Below, piece after piece: positions 25,146 to 37,105 of a stretch of DNA of 64,000 nucleotides. The position numbers and the translations under genes are program-made. Numbering within the stretch: position 1 is the first letter of the stretch; every line of letters starts with the position of its first letter. Under the pieces are notes generated by a model. The model made no database searches and was not told where the DNA came from. It saw only the letters and a list, made by a program, of their open reading frames with translations. The stretch is from NCBI GenBank assembly GCA_002633005.1, contig NMRA01000372.1, positions 216,142 through 280,141 of the forward strand. Direction: 5' to 3'. Origin of the DNA: Phoronis australis (lineage: Eukaryota; Phoronida; Phoronidae).

Positions 25146-25832
25146 AGTAGTTAACACACATTGCCTGAGGCGGCTGATATTATCGTTCTCTAGATACATG
25201 TAAACACATTGGGGTGACAATAATATTTTTGAAGCAAACATAAAATGAAAACTAGCGGTATATTTCAGGAAGTTAATGCAAAATGATAATACTATATTGA
25301 TTCGAAAACAAATTAATTTCTTTATTATACTATTAATAAAAAATTGAAAATAAGTACTTGAACAACCTTATTTTCAAACAATAAGCAAAACAATGCCTTC
25401 TGTTTCATGAATGGCAGCAACAACGCTTGTATTAATAATAATTACAATCTGCCTTTGTTTTCATGATGTCAAGGCAGCAAAGAATTACTGCTCAGAAAGT
25501 ATATCCCATAACAAACCTTCAAATGGCTAAACCTATCAGCTCCATCTTGAAGCTTGGGAACAAGGCTGGTTGGGACTATGTGTGCTTGGATTCCTGTGTT
25601 ATGCTACAGCCCAATTTTGCATACCTGTAAGTCATTCATGACTTATCACTTATCAGCTCAGAGCAAGACTTTTAAATTTTAAATGTTTGTGTACTGTTCG
25701 CACTAAAGCGGTTTTTAAACGATTTCAAGGTTATGACTGGTTGTGTACAGATGCAACTGTACATGTAACAAAACCAGTTGTAACTGTTGCCCTGGTTATG
25801 ACCCTCTGTGAGTGTGATTCAGCGAGGTGTCA

Positions 25833-26215
25833 TACTGTTGTAACTCGCAGTGTATGAACACGAGTAAGTAATTCTGTAGGTGGAGCTGCTGTCAAATCTC
25901 TTAGGAAACAATAGAGTTAAGCCTTTCTCAAAATTTATGCATCACTCATATTCCAGTCCCAGAAAGAGACTAGTAGTGATAAGTCTACACTAAGCTGTCT
26001 GAATCTCTATTGCATAAACAATGGCACACTGCTGTCTCTTGCTGCACAAATAACCAAAGAAGAAACAAAGTATTGTTATTTCATCAATTCCATTGGCTAG
26101 TGAAGATTTATCGATACAGTGTGTCAACCTTGCAAGTAAATTATGATACAATCTCGATATCAGCTCTAGTCCACTTAAGTGCATCACCATGCAGTGGCCT
26201 TGATGCTTGAATAGC
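25833..26215 (+). repeat. Direct repeat, right copy
   Basis: Second copy of 24770-25145, about 1.06 kb downstream. Confidence 0.8.
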
Positions 26216-26807
26216 TTGTAACTTTCAAGCACATCATTTTCTAGTAGCACTTGGAACTTCCCGCTAAGTAAAACTTTATTTTAAATGAATATTTTCTGGA
26301 ATTTAAAGAAAGTGGCAAACCTTGAATGTTCTACAGATTTCTCAAAAACCGTGACTTCAGAGACTGTCGAGTTGTCAGGCTGGCTATACACACTTAGTTA
26401 CATAGGTTTGTTTATACCACAGAAAAGGTGCAGGTTGACACAAATGCCCTCTCAAGTTGAATGAATCATTTCACAACGAAATAAGCAGTCATGCAATGAG
26501 GCAAACAACATTTCCCCTGGTGTGACCACTCCTGTCATAATTTTTACACACTAAAAACTGTTTCGAATCTGAAAGAGGAACTAGCTTTCACAGATAGGAA
26601 AAGTTCAAAACCACATAAATATTCTCTTAGTACGAGAATGTTTATATAATTATGTGAATATGTAACCACTGGTTGGAAGTTATATACCAGGGTATATTAG
26701 CAGAGTTGGCAGACCTGGGTGTATAACTACTAGTACACTTGATGAACTTTCCGTTTTTATGTAGCTTTACATTTACACTGGAAGGTTACCAATGTTTTGG
26801 GTCGGTG

Positions 26808-27502
26808 AGAAATAAACAACATCAAGCTTTTCGGAATTCTGGCGGTGTAGTCATTACATTGTAAGGATGTATTGGGAGCTGATAGACTTCCTCCAAGTTC
26901 GTGTGACGTTTTATGGGTAAAAATTGAACTACCCGATTATCTGTATCCTGTTTTAGTTTCAGTTTATCAGCCTCCAAAAAGTTCAAGTAAAAATTTGGAA
27001 ATGATGAAAATACTTGAGCTGGAGGTGCACGGTTATACTGCGGAAATGAGGGGGTCTTGTCACCTTTTGATAATGAGCGATTTTAATCCTCGTACTCGTA
27101 ACAGGACAGACTTTATCGAAGATGACAGTATTAGGTATATGGATGAATCCGGTCCTGTTTTTGATTGTGTTGGTTATGTAGAAGATAGCCTGTGTTGTAG
27201 GACCTCACAAGATTATGGTGAGGAAAATGAGTTTGGTGCAGAATTATTAATAGTTTCGTCAAAGAAATAAGATACAAATTCTGAATGGAAGATAAGGGAA
27301 AGATGCAGACATTGGTAGTGTAACATGTGTAACTTATAAAGGATGTAGTGTTGTTGATTACGTCGTGATGAGCAATGATTTACTGTACTGTGTGGACGGT
27401 TTTGAAAGCCGTGAAATATGCGAGTCGACTGTGCAATTTTCATTGATTTTTAGCATGGGTAAAGACGCAGCAAAACAACTGGGATGGAGGTGAACAGATG
27501 GA
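26808..27502 (+). pseudogene. Non-LTR retrotransposon endonuclease, allelic copy
   Basis: The frame 26872-27270 contains V-Y-Q-P-P, M-S-D-F-N-P-R-T and D-F-I-E-D-D, the Y-x-P-P and G-D-F-N-x-R-T landmarks of the apurinic-type endonuclease of retrotransposons (the usual G-D is S-D here). After a stop, another frame continues I-G-S-V-T-C-V-T-Y and V-V-D-Y-V-V-M-S. The copy stops at the n at 27503. It is the same element as 28203-31770, without the internal 75-base duplication. Confidence 0.75.
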
Positions 27503-27503
27503 N
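27503..27503. other. Single-n assembly joint
   Basis: One unknown base joins the end of segment Y (26808-27502) to a second copy of segment X (27504-28202), which is again followed by Y. Confidence 0.8.
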
Positions 27504-28202
27504 ATTGGCTGGCAGCTGGCTGACTGGCTGACTAGAGTCCACATTGCCCACGGCACAGTCACACCAGCTAGTGTAAGGACTGGTTCTTGCACCGGCAAAT
27601 TTTCGCCTGACGATAACAATGACTCAATATCACTTTGTGTTGCCACGGCTCAAACAGGTATCCCTGGTGACCGGACATTTCACACTAAAATTTCTTATTC
27701 CTACAATATGAAAAACGCAACTTGACTGCACGCTAACACAGGACAGTGACTTTGCCCCCGCCAAATACGTCACGAGAAGCAGCGCTCCAAGCCGGTATTT
27801 TTTTGAGCTTCGTTAGAGAATAAAAGTTTACTTTTTGTTGTTGCATTATTTGTGAAATTAATCAACAATTCGTAGAAAACTATCCAGAATTTGTTCAGAA
27901 TAAAAGACACTTCCCTTTTAATGTAATGAGTTAATTTTAACACACCAGCAGTGGCGGATTTAGAGGGGGTCCAAGAGACCCATGGCTCTCCCAAAATTCT
28001 CGTAATTTACATTTGTCAGATGGGGGGTGCAAGTTGCAAGTGTCTGACGGGCAAACTCCTGGCTCAATACTCTGCCATGGCCCCGCCTAACTCAAAATCC
28101 TGGATCCGCCTCTGACCAGAGTTGAAAGTTTGTACTTCAAATAAAATTCTTATAAGTTTTGGTATTTTTTGTTCTATTTTGTTATTAACTAAAAAATAAG
28201 TG
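27504..28202 (+). repeat. Allelic segment X, second placement
   Basis: Near-identical copy of 23363-24053 with a few substitutions; it includes a GGCGGAT element at 27953-28110. Confidence 0.8.
27953..28110 (+). mobile_element. GGCGGAT foldback element, copy 3
   Basis: Allelic counterpart of 23808-23961, ending AAAATCCTGGATCCGCC. Confidence 0.8.
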
Positions 28203-28266
28203 AGAAACAAAACAACCTCAAACTTTTCGGAATTCTGGCGGTGTAGTATTATATTGTAAGGATGTA

Positions 28267-28930
28267 TTGGGGGCTGATAGACTTCCTCCAAGTTCGTGTG
28301 ACGTTTTATGGGTAAAAATTGATCTACCCGATTATCTGTATCCTGTTTTAGTTTTAGTTGTGTATCAGCCTCCAAAAAGTTCAAGTAAAAATTTGGAAAT
28401 GATGAAAATACTTGAGCTGGAGGTGCACGGTTATACTGCGGAAATGAGGGGGTCTTGTCACCTTTTGATAATGAGCGATTTTAATCCTCGTACTCGTAAC
28501 AGGACAGACTTTATCGAAGATGACAGTATTAGGTACAATGTATATGGATGAATCCGGTCCTGTTTTTGATTGTGTTGGTTATGTAGAAGATAGCCTGTGT
28601 TGTAGGACCTCACAAGATTATGGATGAATCCGGTCCTGTTTTTGATTGTGTTGGTTATGTAGAAGATAGCCTGTGTTGTAGGACCTCACAAGATTATGGT
28701 GAGGAAAATGAGTTTGGTGCAGAATTATTAAGAGTTTCGTCAAAGAAATAAGATACAAATTCTGAATGGAAGATAAGGGAAAGATGCAGACATTGGTAGT
28801 GTAACATGTGTAACTTATAAAGGATGTAGTATTGTTGATTACGTCGTGATGAGCAATGAATTATTGTACTGTGTGGACGGTTTTGAAAGCCGTGAAATAT
28901 GCGAGTCGACTGCGCAATTTTCATTGATTT
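28267..28930 (+). pseudogene. LINE endonuclease domain with internal duplication
   Basis: Same endonuclease motifs as the allelic copy (V-Y-Q-P-P, S-D-F-N-P-R-T, D-F-I-E-D-D). A ~75-base tandem duplication starting ATGGATGAATCCGGTCC (about 28545-28693) and an inserted ACAATGT disrupt the frame; neither is present at 26808-27502. Confidence 0.75.
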
Positions 28931-29339
28931 TTAGCATGGGTAAAGACGCAGCAAAACAACTGGGATGGAGGTGAACAGATTGAAAATGTTTATAAATGGA
29001 ACGAGGGGTTGAGCCCAAGATATGCAGAAAACAGGTCGAGTCAGGAGGTGGATCAGTTGTCTGCTGACGTACAGAGTCCCCTCGACCATAGATTCAAGTG
29101 TAGAACGTTTAACGGAAGCCATTAAATTATGTGCTGCGGACATGTTAAAACCAAAAGTGAGCATATTTTATAATCCAGTTAGTTTTCCCAAATGGTTTGA
29201 CGCTGATTGTAGGGAAATGAGAGCTGTCGTTAGGCAAAAATTAAGTAATTTTAGATTCAGTATTGGAACTCTGAGAGAAAACAGCCGAACTACATGTATA
29301 TATATGGACAAGCTGGAAGAGATTATAGAAATTTAAAAA

Positions 29340-30560
29340 TGTGAAACGGATAGAGCGTAACAGAAAACATTGCAAAAATTTGAAATTAGCTGTGGAGAGT
29401 AAAGACAGTGAAAAATTCTGGCGCACATTTAATATTAAGAAGAAAGGTATATCGACGAATATTAAACCGGAGGAATGGATAAATTAATTCAGCTCTCTGT
29501 TTGAAGGCCACTATTTTGTTACTAATCCGGAATTCGCTGAATTTCATGCTTTTATTGAGAACTTGGTAAAAAATGACATCAATTCAAGTAATGCAATTGT
29601 TGATTTGGAGCTGGACGCTGAGATCACAATACGAAATTATACAAACCATAGGTAGTATGAAAGACGGAACTTCGCCAGGATGTGACAAAATTATCATTGA
29701 GTTCAACAAGTATGCTGATAAAAAGTTGGTAGATTCGCTGTTCCATCCATACAACTACTTTTTAAAAAAATGGTGTGTTTCCAAAAGAATGGGCAAAATC
29801 CATTATAGTACCGATATTTAAGGGCGGTGCCAAAACTCCTGAAAATTTCAGAGGAATTTCCTTCATGCAAGTCACAGCCTAAGAAAAAAATATTGTGCCT
29901 GCGACTTCAGAAATGGTCGGATAGAGAAAACGTAATTTGTATGTCTCAAGCTGCGTTTACATGGGCGGTGCACCATAGGGGCTGGGGGGCTATAGCCCAC
30001 TTTTTTCAGTGCTATGCTGCACATGGTCTTTAGGCGGTGCACCACAGGGGGCTTAGGGGGCTTTAGCCCCCCACTTTTGTCAGTGCAGCGCCGCCCATGG
30101 TTTAGGAACGGGCACAGTATGGTGGATCACATGTTTGCTTTATGTACGTTATTAATTAAATATTTGACACGAAAGAAAGGTAGATTCTATTGTGCTTTCG
30201 TGGATTTTAAAGCCGCTTATGACAGTATATATAGAAGCGCATTATATTTTGAATTGAAGAACAATCGCATAGAAGGTCAAAGCAATGTACGCTGAAGTAA
30301 AAGCGTGCGTGAGATTGACTAACGGGAGCTACACGGAGTTCTTTAGTAGTCAGAATGGTCTAAAACAAAGCTCTCGGCTATCACCGTTTTTATTTATTAT
30401 ATTTGTAAAGATCTCGAGCAAGAATTAGAATCCGGTGGCGGTGAAAAATTTTCCATGGGATTAGCTGAATTATTGCATCTGCTGCTTGCTGATGATTTGG
30501 TTTTAAAGGACTGCAGAAAAAATTGAACATTTTATATGAGTATTGTCAGAAATGGAAATC
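29340..30560 (+). pseudogene. LINE reverse transcriptase, frameshifted
   Basis: Pieces in different frames spell the reverse transcriptase order: D-G-T-S-P-G-C-D-K-I (finger), W-A-K-S-I-I-V-P-I-F-K-G-G, E-N-F-R-G-I-S, then F-Y-C-A-F-V-D-F-K-A-A-Y-D-S-I (motif A), N-G-L-K-Q-S-S-R-L-S-P-F-L-F (motif B), and L-L-A-D-D-L-V-L (catalytic box, usually Y-A-D-D). Stops and shifts separate most blocks. Confidence 0.8.
29955..30105 (+). repeat. Insertion of two ~70-bp tandem units inside the reverse transcriptase
   Basis: GGCGGTGCACCA[TC]AGGGG is repeated at about 29963 and 30032, each unit ending in a GCC[GC]CCCATGG/GCACATGG-like edge. The surrounding retrotransposon frame (A-A-F ... G-H-S-M-V-D-H) resumes on the far side. 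Confidence 0.6.
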
Positions 30561-31404
30561 GATTGTTAACATGTCGAAGACTAAGATAATTGTTTTCAGA
30601 AAGGGTGGAATGTTACGATCGTATGAAAAGTGGACGTATGATGGGAATACTGTTAATATTGTAATTGCATGTACATGTAAATAGTTAGGATTAATGTTTA
30701 CTAGGAAAGGTTCGTGGTCTTGCGCACAGAAAACTTTATCATTACAGGCTGCTAAGGCAGTGAATGTAATGAGGAAAAATGTCAATGGTTTTAATGCACT
30801 CCCTATTAAAGTTAGTTTGAAATTATTCGGTTGTAAAATACTGCCAATACTTCATTATGGCTGTGAGATCTGGGGTTTTAGTGACTTTGAATGTGTTGAA
30901 ATAGCCCACACAAAATTTTGTAAAGAAATTTTAAATTTGCATAGCACCGCAATTTCATCGGCTGTTAGAGGTGAGATGGGTCGTTACTCCTTGATTGCTT
31001 ACCCACTTCCTAGAATTATGAAATATTGGTTAAAACTATTAAAAACCAATGCGTGAAAAATTACAAATCATTGCTACGAATGGCAGTACAATATGACGAA
31101 AAATGTTAATAAACCGTGGTGGGTAAATGATGTGAAGAAATTACTATTTCAGTTTAGTTTTGGAGGAGCATGGTACAACCGGGGTGTAGGCTCCGAGACA
31201 AGCTTCATGTCACTTTTTAAACAGAGACGCAAAGATATTGATCAGCAAAAATGGCAAGAAATTTTGAACAATTCGATTAAGCTGGAAACTTACAGAACTT
31301 TTAAGTTAAATATATGTTTTGAAAATTATTTAGATGTACATGTAATTCACAATGTAAATGTTAGATCTGATATGGCATGATTAAGATGTTCAGCGCATGA
31401 ACTA

Positions 31405-31632
31405 ATGATTGAAAAGGGTAGACACTTGAACCTTAGTAGCAGACCAGAAAAGTTATGCCCTCTCTGTGTTAGGACATATGTGGAGTCAGAATATCATTTT
31501 GTTACCGAATGTCCATTCTACGATGACCTTAGGAAACCATATTTGCCCGCATGGAGCTACAACAATCCCAATGTTAAAAAATTCAACAGACTCATGACTA
31601 TAGAGGACAAAGATCTCATGGTCAACATGTAA
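31405..31632 (+). pseudogene. LINE C-terminal zinc knuckle
   Basis: L-C-P-L-C-V-R, then E-Y-H-F-V-T-E-C-P-F-Y is the C-x2-C ... H-x4-C knuckle found after the reverse transcriptase in many animal non-LTR elements. Confidence 0.75.
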
Positions 31633-31770
31633 ATATGTTCATTTCCCAATCAAGCGAAGAAGAGCTGGGTTTACTTTTAGCGTTAGACACTTACATGTAC
31701 CTGTATTGTATTTGATGGTTTGATTGTAACAAGGGCCGGAGGCCTAGTTATTGAATAAATACATATTAAG

Positions 31771-33750
31771 ATTGCTGGAGCAAAATTTGTCAGAACTTTC
31801 AATTGCTCAGTAGTACAGTAAGAAGGAAAATATTGACCTGGACTAATCTACAGCCAAGCTCACTGATGACAAACTCAAAACATTTTTCTCACCATTCAAA
31901 ACCCTAGTTGGAATAGCTTTGCATGGCTCAATGATATTTGTTTCGTCACTGTAGAATGTAGACTGGCTCAATATCAGGTGTAACTATTACTAAAATTACT
32001 TATTAGAACAAGGGGGCAACGTCATATGGCTGATAAAAGATTTTTAATTAATAAAATACTCATTGAAAAGGGATCAAAACTGAGCATTCTTCCATTTAAT
32101 TAAGAGGAAACAAGAAAAACATAACAAATAGCCAATTTGAGAATACATGTGGAGAGTCATTAGGCACATCAAGGACAATAACTTGTCTTGTATACATTTC
32201 ACTTTCCTTCAACATGACTGACTCAGTAAATTACTTGTGGACAGTTTCATGTTTTATGCAAACTTGAGAAGCCTTATTGTGAATGAACGATACCACACGT
32301 ATGGTTTTGCAACATGAGTGACAAGACTTATCCAGCACGTAGTATTACTGTGTCAATTTATATCTATCAGCATATTAGAAAGTACACTTGGTTCATAACA
32401 GTGACTACACCTCTTTTTGGCCATGTTAGTTTTCGACTAGGATAACTTTGGTCAGGACCAACGACAACATCACTATCAAATATGTCCCAGCCTGTTATTT
32501 GCGTTGAGGGTAATCAGGCAAATGATAGAAATTGAAGAATAATGATTCACATTGTTCTTCATGTATTAAATAATATTAATGTTTTAGTTCACGGATGTTA
32601 AACAGTCCAGATATAAAGAACAACAAGAGACCACAGTGGATTGTTTGAAAACACCAGTAGTGAAACACCATCTTCAGGCCATGTTCCAAACAACTGAATC
32701 AATCAATGACTGATGAAGTAATCTAATGAATTTACAAAGAAAACTGACACCACTAAATGTTTTAACCATAATTAAACCAGTTGTCTTACTACTAATTGGT
32801 ATATTTGCATTCTTCTTGCCAAACAAAAAATCCAATAAAATAGACTGTGTAGTGTTACTATGCCTGACCAGCAGATAGCTCAACAACTGAAGAATGTTTA
32901 TGCAGCCTGTAAAAGTGTTCACTTCTTAATGAAGTTATGCAACTTTCACCGGAGTAGGCCTACTTGTACCCTTTGGACAGATGATTCTTGCCAGACGCCT
33001 GTGAAGACTTTTTACAATAAGATACCAGAAAGTTAAATGTTACAGGTATGTTTAGAACAAGTGTACCATGTAAGGCCTCGATCAGCCAGCACAGAGGAGG
33101 CTGCTCGACTGAGTTTATCAGTTTTAGCCTCGCTTTGGATTTCCTCTTAAAATTCATGAGATAATATAAGAAAGGTCTATAGGCACTGAGGTCGGTGTAT
33201 GGGAAGCGATAGCACTTGGACGGAAATCCAAAAAGTTAAAACTGTTTTAACTGCTGTGTGAATGGTAAAGACTACACAACAGTACTTAATAAAGATACTG
33301 GGCGAGAAGTTGTTGGTAACGGAGATGTATACATGAACACCACGAAAACTGTGGTTACGAAATAAGAGCCCCGACCTGGATTCAGACAACATTTTTTTTT
33401 TTGCAAAACTCGTTTCATCAGTAACAGAGTTTACATGCCCTCTAATTTACCCCACACTGAAGTTAGAGTCGAGAACGTCATATAACAACCATGTATGGAC
33501 AGTATGTTTGTAAATTCATCTCAATAATGCACACCTGCTCTGGCAACAGCTTACGTCTACTTCGAGCCAAACAACATTGATTCAACCAGCAAACCATCAA
33601 AATCTGCATCTGCACATTCTGCTGAATAATTGGAATCGTAGTCATCAATGTGAACATTATTTTCTTTTCCCGCGTCCACAACCACACTGGCAACGGAATC
33701 CGCATTTGTAATTGAAGGAGTGACGGTTTTGTTCAGTCCATCCGAATTGG
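31771..33750. other. AT-rich stretch, no gene seen
   Basis: No exon or repeat with clear boundaries was found; the short frames on both strands lack support. Confidence 0.4.
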
Positions 33751-33754
33751 CAGT

Positions 33755-33891
33755 GGTGGATTTAGGGGGGTGGGCAAGGGGCCATGCCCCCTCCTAAAAT
33801 TCTCCCGGCAGCTCGGGGATGCAAATGTCTGACGGCCAAAACCTTGGCTGATGCTCTGCCGTGCACTCCAACACAAAATCCCGGATCTGCC
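33755..33891 (+). mobile_element. GGCGGAT foldback element, copy 4
   Basis: Diverged copy with tips GGTGGATTTAGGGGGG and AAATCCCGGATCTGCC. Confidence 0.7.
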
Positions 33892-34200
33892 CCTGAATTG
33901 CCTTTTATTATGCCGAGATGAATCTCATGTAAATGTACATAAGAAAAACAATGAGTCTTTTTTTCACAACCTCAGCATTCTCCTAAGAATGGACCTCAAC
34001 ACATAACTTTCTATAGTCTACCTTGTAGTCATTAATTGTTATACAGGAACGTAAGAATAAATCGAAAGTGGTACGGCAATAAGGTACTGAAAGACTGCAA
34101 TAGTAAGAGACGTTATTTTAATACGATTTTGCGAGAGAAATAGTATAGGGGTGAATGTATGGCTATCGTTACCACCTACACTGTACCCTTCATACTGAGG

Positions 34201-34349
34201 GGCGGATCCAGGATTTTGAGTTGGGGGTGCCAGGGTAGAGTATTAGCCATGATTTTGGCCGTCAGACATTGGAACCCCGAAGAGCCAATTGGAATATGGG
34301 ATAATTTTAGGAGGGGGGGTATGGCTCCCTTGCCCCCCTTAAATCCGCC
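34201..34349 (-). mobile_element. GGCGGAT foldback element, copy 5
   Basis: Reverse orientation, starting GGCGGATCCAGGATTTTGAG and ending AAATCCGCC. It produces the overlapping frames at 34159-34482 on both strands. Confidence 0.8.
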
Positions 34350-34639
34350 AGTGTTAGTCACCCGGATGAATTTGGTTCTAAGTGGCCACTTCAGAGGGAG
34401 CAACCATTATTTTTGTTCGAGTCGGAAAAAATATATTCCGAGGATCGAAAAGGTGGCAGGGTTGTGTCGGGAAAAGAAATAAAAGAATAGACAAGACAAT
34501 GTCTTCTTACCAAATTTTCTAAGTTCTATTTATAAAATTTTGCATAATAAATCACAAGCGGTAAATATTTATGACACCTCAGTAGTCACTTCAGACAGCT
34601 TGTAAATATAAAAACAAGTGGTCATCTGAGATAGATATA

Positions 34640-34965
34640 ACGGGTTTGTTAATAATGTAAATTTTAGTAACTCTGATACATGGTGGAGAAAAGTAAATAA
34701 ACTCCCTTCAAGTGTACAAAAGATACAAAATTGCGTTGGTTTCAATACCGTTTAATTCACAGAATATTGCCAACCAATAATCATTTACATAAAATTAAAA
34801 TGAAAACAAGTGATTTATGCTCTTTCTAGCTGTGGTGAACACATTAGAACTTTTCTCCATCTGTTTTGGGAATGTCGTCTTGTTTCCGGTTTCTATAAAA
34901 GAGCAAAATGACTCCTCATTATTGTTAAGTGAACGTCTCTCCAAGTTCTTAACAACATTTTGAAT
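34640..34965 (+). pseudogene. Second LINE, C-terminal fragment
   Basis: W-F-Q-Y-R-L-I-H-R-I-L-P-T-N and L-H-K-I-K-M-K-T-S-D-L-C-S-F are followed, after one frameshift, by C-G-E-H-I and L-H-L-F-W-E-C. This is the C-x2-C ... H-x4-C knuckle of non-LTR elements, distinct in sequence from the one at 31.4-31.6 kb. Confidence 0.6.
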
Positions 34966-35332
34966 CACCTGTCCAGAACGTATGGTCACGGTCTGTCGGC
35001 GCTGAACACACAGTGGTACATGTACGTAGCTGTATTTTGACGATAGCTAGCCGGCTGGCTAGCATGAAACAGGTGCTCGAGTTTCTTAATTCCTCATCAA
35101 ATGCTGATTATGTTTAGTTTTTGAATCTACAACCGAAGTTACCACAATCTATTCTTTCCGAACGTAACAATTAGCTCAGGGGTTGAGCGTGTTCATACGT
35201 GGTCTGTAATAAGCCTGTTAGATAATAGCGGATTTGCAGCGACGCCATATTGAACTTAGGTTAAAATGGTGCATTGTGGGTGCTGTGGTCAGGATTCCGA
35301 AAGCGGCCATAGTAACAAGCATAATAAGCGGT

Positions 35333-35519
35333 ATGAGCGCGAAGAAAACTTACGGCGAATACACTTGTTGTGTTCCTGGCTGCTTCAAAAACAAGAGAGA
35401 TAAAAATCTGAATTTTTATGAGTTCCCTGCAAACCAAGAATTTCGTGAAAAATGGATAAACAACATTAGGAGAGCTGGGAGTAAGGGGAGATTTAGCGCA
35501 TTCAAACCCGGCAACGCGG
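35333..35519 (+). CDS. THAP zinc-finger exon, truncated at assembly joint
   Basis: THAP domains are C2CH zinc fingers that bind DNA and occur in host transcription regulators and in P-element/Kolobok transposases. From M-S-A-K-K-T-Y the sequence shows Y-T-C-C-V-P-G-C, N-F-Y-E-F-P, and F-R-E-K-W-I-N-N-I-R-R, which match the first cysteine pair, the F-P and the W of the fold. The final C-x2-H should follow but is lost at the single n at 35520. The reading frame is intact, unlike the relics at 22.4 and 42.3 kb. It could be a host gene or a transposase start. Confidence 0.7.
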
Positions 35520-35520
35520 N
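35520..35520. other. Single-n assembly joint inside THAP domain
   Basis: One unknown base interrupts the domain; the sequence after it does not continue the THAP fold. Confidence 0.7.
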
Positions 35521-36560
35521 TGCTTTGACTTTCCCTCTTAGCTATCATGTCATCAGTTGATTGTGCATAATTCAATTTCCGTACTTCGAAAATCTTCAAA
35601 TTCACAGCACTAGATAATTCACTTCTACACGTTTGCTCATGAACTGTCATCTTTGGCAGTGGTTAGTCATCTATGACTTGTTTGGAATCCTTTAATTTAC
35701 ATGTAATTCGACAACTAATCCTGCAAAGTTATTTAATTCGTCTCAGCAAAATCTCTCGTACATATACCTGTAAATAACTAGTGCTCCTCGTATCAGTATT
35801 TGCACAGATTTATAAAAAGACGAAATATCTGAGGACCGAGTAACCACAGCACGTGTTTTCCATGTTGATTGAAAACAATTTTGTTGGTTGTTTGGGTTTG
35901 TGTCAAATAATGACTATCGGTCATTTAGCTCTCTGTATAGAACAGCCAGTCCATTGATTAAACCAAGAGAGCCGCACAATTGGTACTTCAAGTTAATATA
36001 AGGTACTTGAACTTGAGAAATTGAATAACTTGGCTTATTCAAATTGTTCATGCTAATCGAATATTTGTAATCGAAAGACTGACATCTTCATGCTACGATT
36101 GTTTTAGATGCTAATTAGCCTGTTGTGCACTAGTCAGGGAGTCGGTGAGCGAGTCCTACATGTACATGTACATGAAAGACCTCATACTTTCCGAGACAGC
36201 CCGCCCCCTCTGGCGGCCGCCAAACCAATGATATAATTTTTTCACTTCAAAATGGCACTATTGGGCTTCCGTACCCACATGATGGGCATGTCATCAAATT
36301 CAAGTTTTGTTAGAAGTAAAGAGCGCAAGGCCCTTGTCTTTAATTCTTAAAATACGATTTTGGAAAGAAAGTTTTCTTCTTTAAGACAGGCTCTAAGCGC
36401 TTCGACATTTATTAACATCTGTTGTGTGCCAACATCAAAATATCACGTGTCCTTTAATATAGTATATAAATTAAGTCGCACGAGGTACCTGTAGGCATAC
36501 GATTGAAACATAAGGCAATGCTGAAAACCAGGTAGCTTAGCATTTAGTAACAGCTGTAAA
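35521..36560. other. Non-coding stretch with ACATGTA cluster
   Basis: Contains TACATGTACATGTACATG at 36160-36177. No gene is supported. Confidence 0.4.
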
Positions 36561-36561
36561 A

Positions 36562-36788
36562 TTACACTCTGGAAAGGACAGTGTTAAAAAGTTGACGTTG
36601 GATCATCAGTTGAAATTTGCGTTAACAAATCCGTGTTCATCGCCTGTTAATACATATGCGTTACTGCCTGTGACTGAAAGCACAAACACGGCTGGTGACA
36701 ACTGGATATGTCGCTACCTGCACAGCACAAAAGCTGAGCTACATTTGCACGTATCGTTTGCAGCGACGCCATTTACTGTCTGCACGGT
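36562..36788 (+). CDS. Possible exon with strong donor, unrecognised
   Basis: An open frame of about 75 codons without stops ends in ACG|GTGAGT, a strong donor. It includes N-P-C-S-S-P-V-N-T-Y and D-N-W-I-C-R-Y-L-H-S. The proposed acceptor (GGACAG) has little pyrimidine tract. No homology or partner exon was recognised. Confidence 0.25.
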
Positions 36789-36969
36789 GAGTACCGGGAA
36801 CTTCCGCAGCCAGTGCTCGGCTGTCGAAAACAAGGCTTTATTCACGAGTGTATGAATATATCTTATTCAGTGAGGCGTGGCATATGTAGCAAGCAGTTTA
36901 TGCCGTTCAATCCGCCATTTTTTTTTGGTCACATCACGTAACCTAATGAATATCAGTCCGAATATATTT

Positions 36970-37105
36970 TTGCCCCCGACCGGGATTCGAACCCGCGACC
37001 TTCTGATCACCGTGCATAAGTGTCTCATGAAAAGTGACTATGACTGAAATTTGCCGGGTCTTGCGCTCCTACTTCACAATTTGCTCAATGACGGCTTAGC
37101 CAACT
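36970..37105 (-). repeat. tRNA-derived SINE fragment
   Basis: On the minus strand GGTTCGAATCC (36993-36983) is a perfect B box, and TGGCTAAGCCGT (37102-37091) is close to an A box. They are about 100 bases apart, too far for an intact tRNA gene, and no acceptor stem is seen. A decayed tRNA-like SINE head is the best reading. Confidence 0.45.

Larger units (their letters stand above)
24054..26807. other. 2.75-kb insertion present in one allele only
   Basis: In the second placement (28200-28203) the flanks of this stretch are directly joined at a shared GTG. This stretch is therefore an insertion or deletion difference between the two versions. It contains a ~390-base direct repeat but no supported gene. 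Confidence 0.6.
28203..31770 (+). mobile_element. Degenerate non-LTR retrotransposon (LINE)
   Basis: Order along the plus strand: endonuclease (28267-28740), linker, reverse transcriptase (about 29350-30560), connection region (30694-31056) and C-terminal zinc knuckle (31405-31632), then a short A-rich 3' end after GGCCGGAGGCCTAG. The frame is broken many times by stops and shifts. The order and motifs fit the CR1/L2/Jockey-like group; the clade cannot be fixed without a tree. It is not active. Confidence 0.85.

Noticed and set aside
24054-26807. LTR retrotransposon in the allelic insertion
   Set aside because: The direct repeats are not at the insertion ends, and no gag/pol motifs or primer-binding site are seen between them.
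35265-35402. Second cysteine-bearing frame M-V-H-C-G-C-C-G overlapping the THAP exon
   Set aside because: It overlaps the THAP frame out of phase and lacks the F-P and W landmarks.
36970-37105. Functional tRNA gene
   Set aside because: The B box is perfect, but the A box is about 100 bases away and no acceptor or anticodon stem can be formed convincingly.
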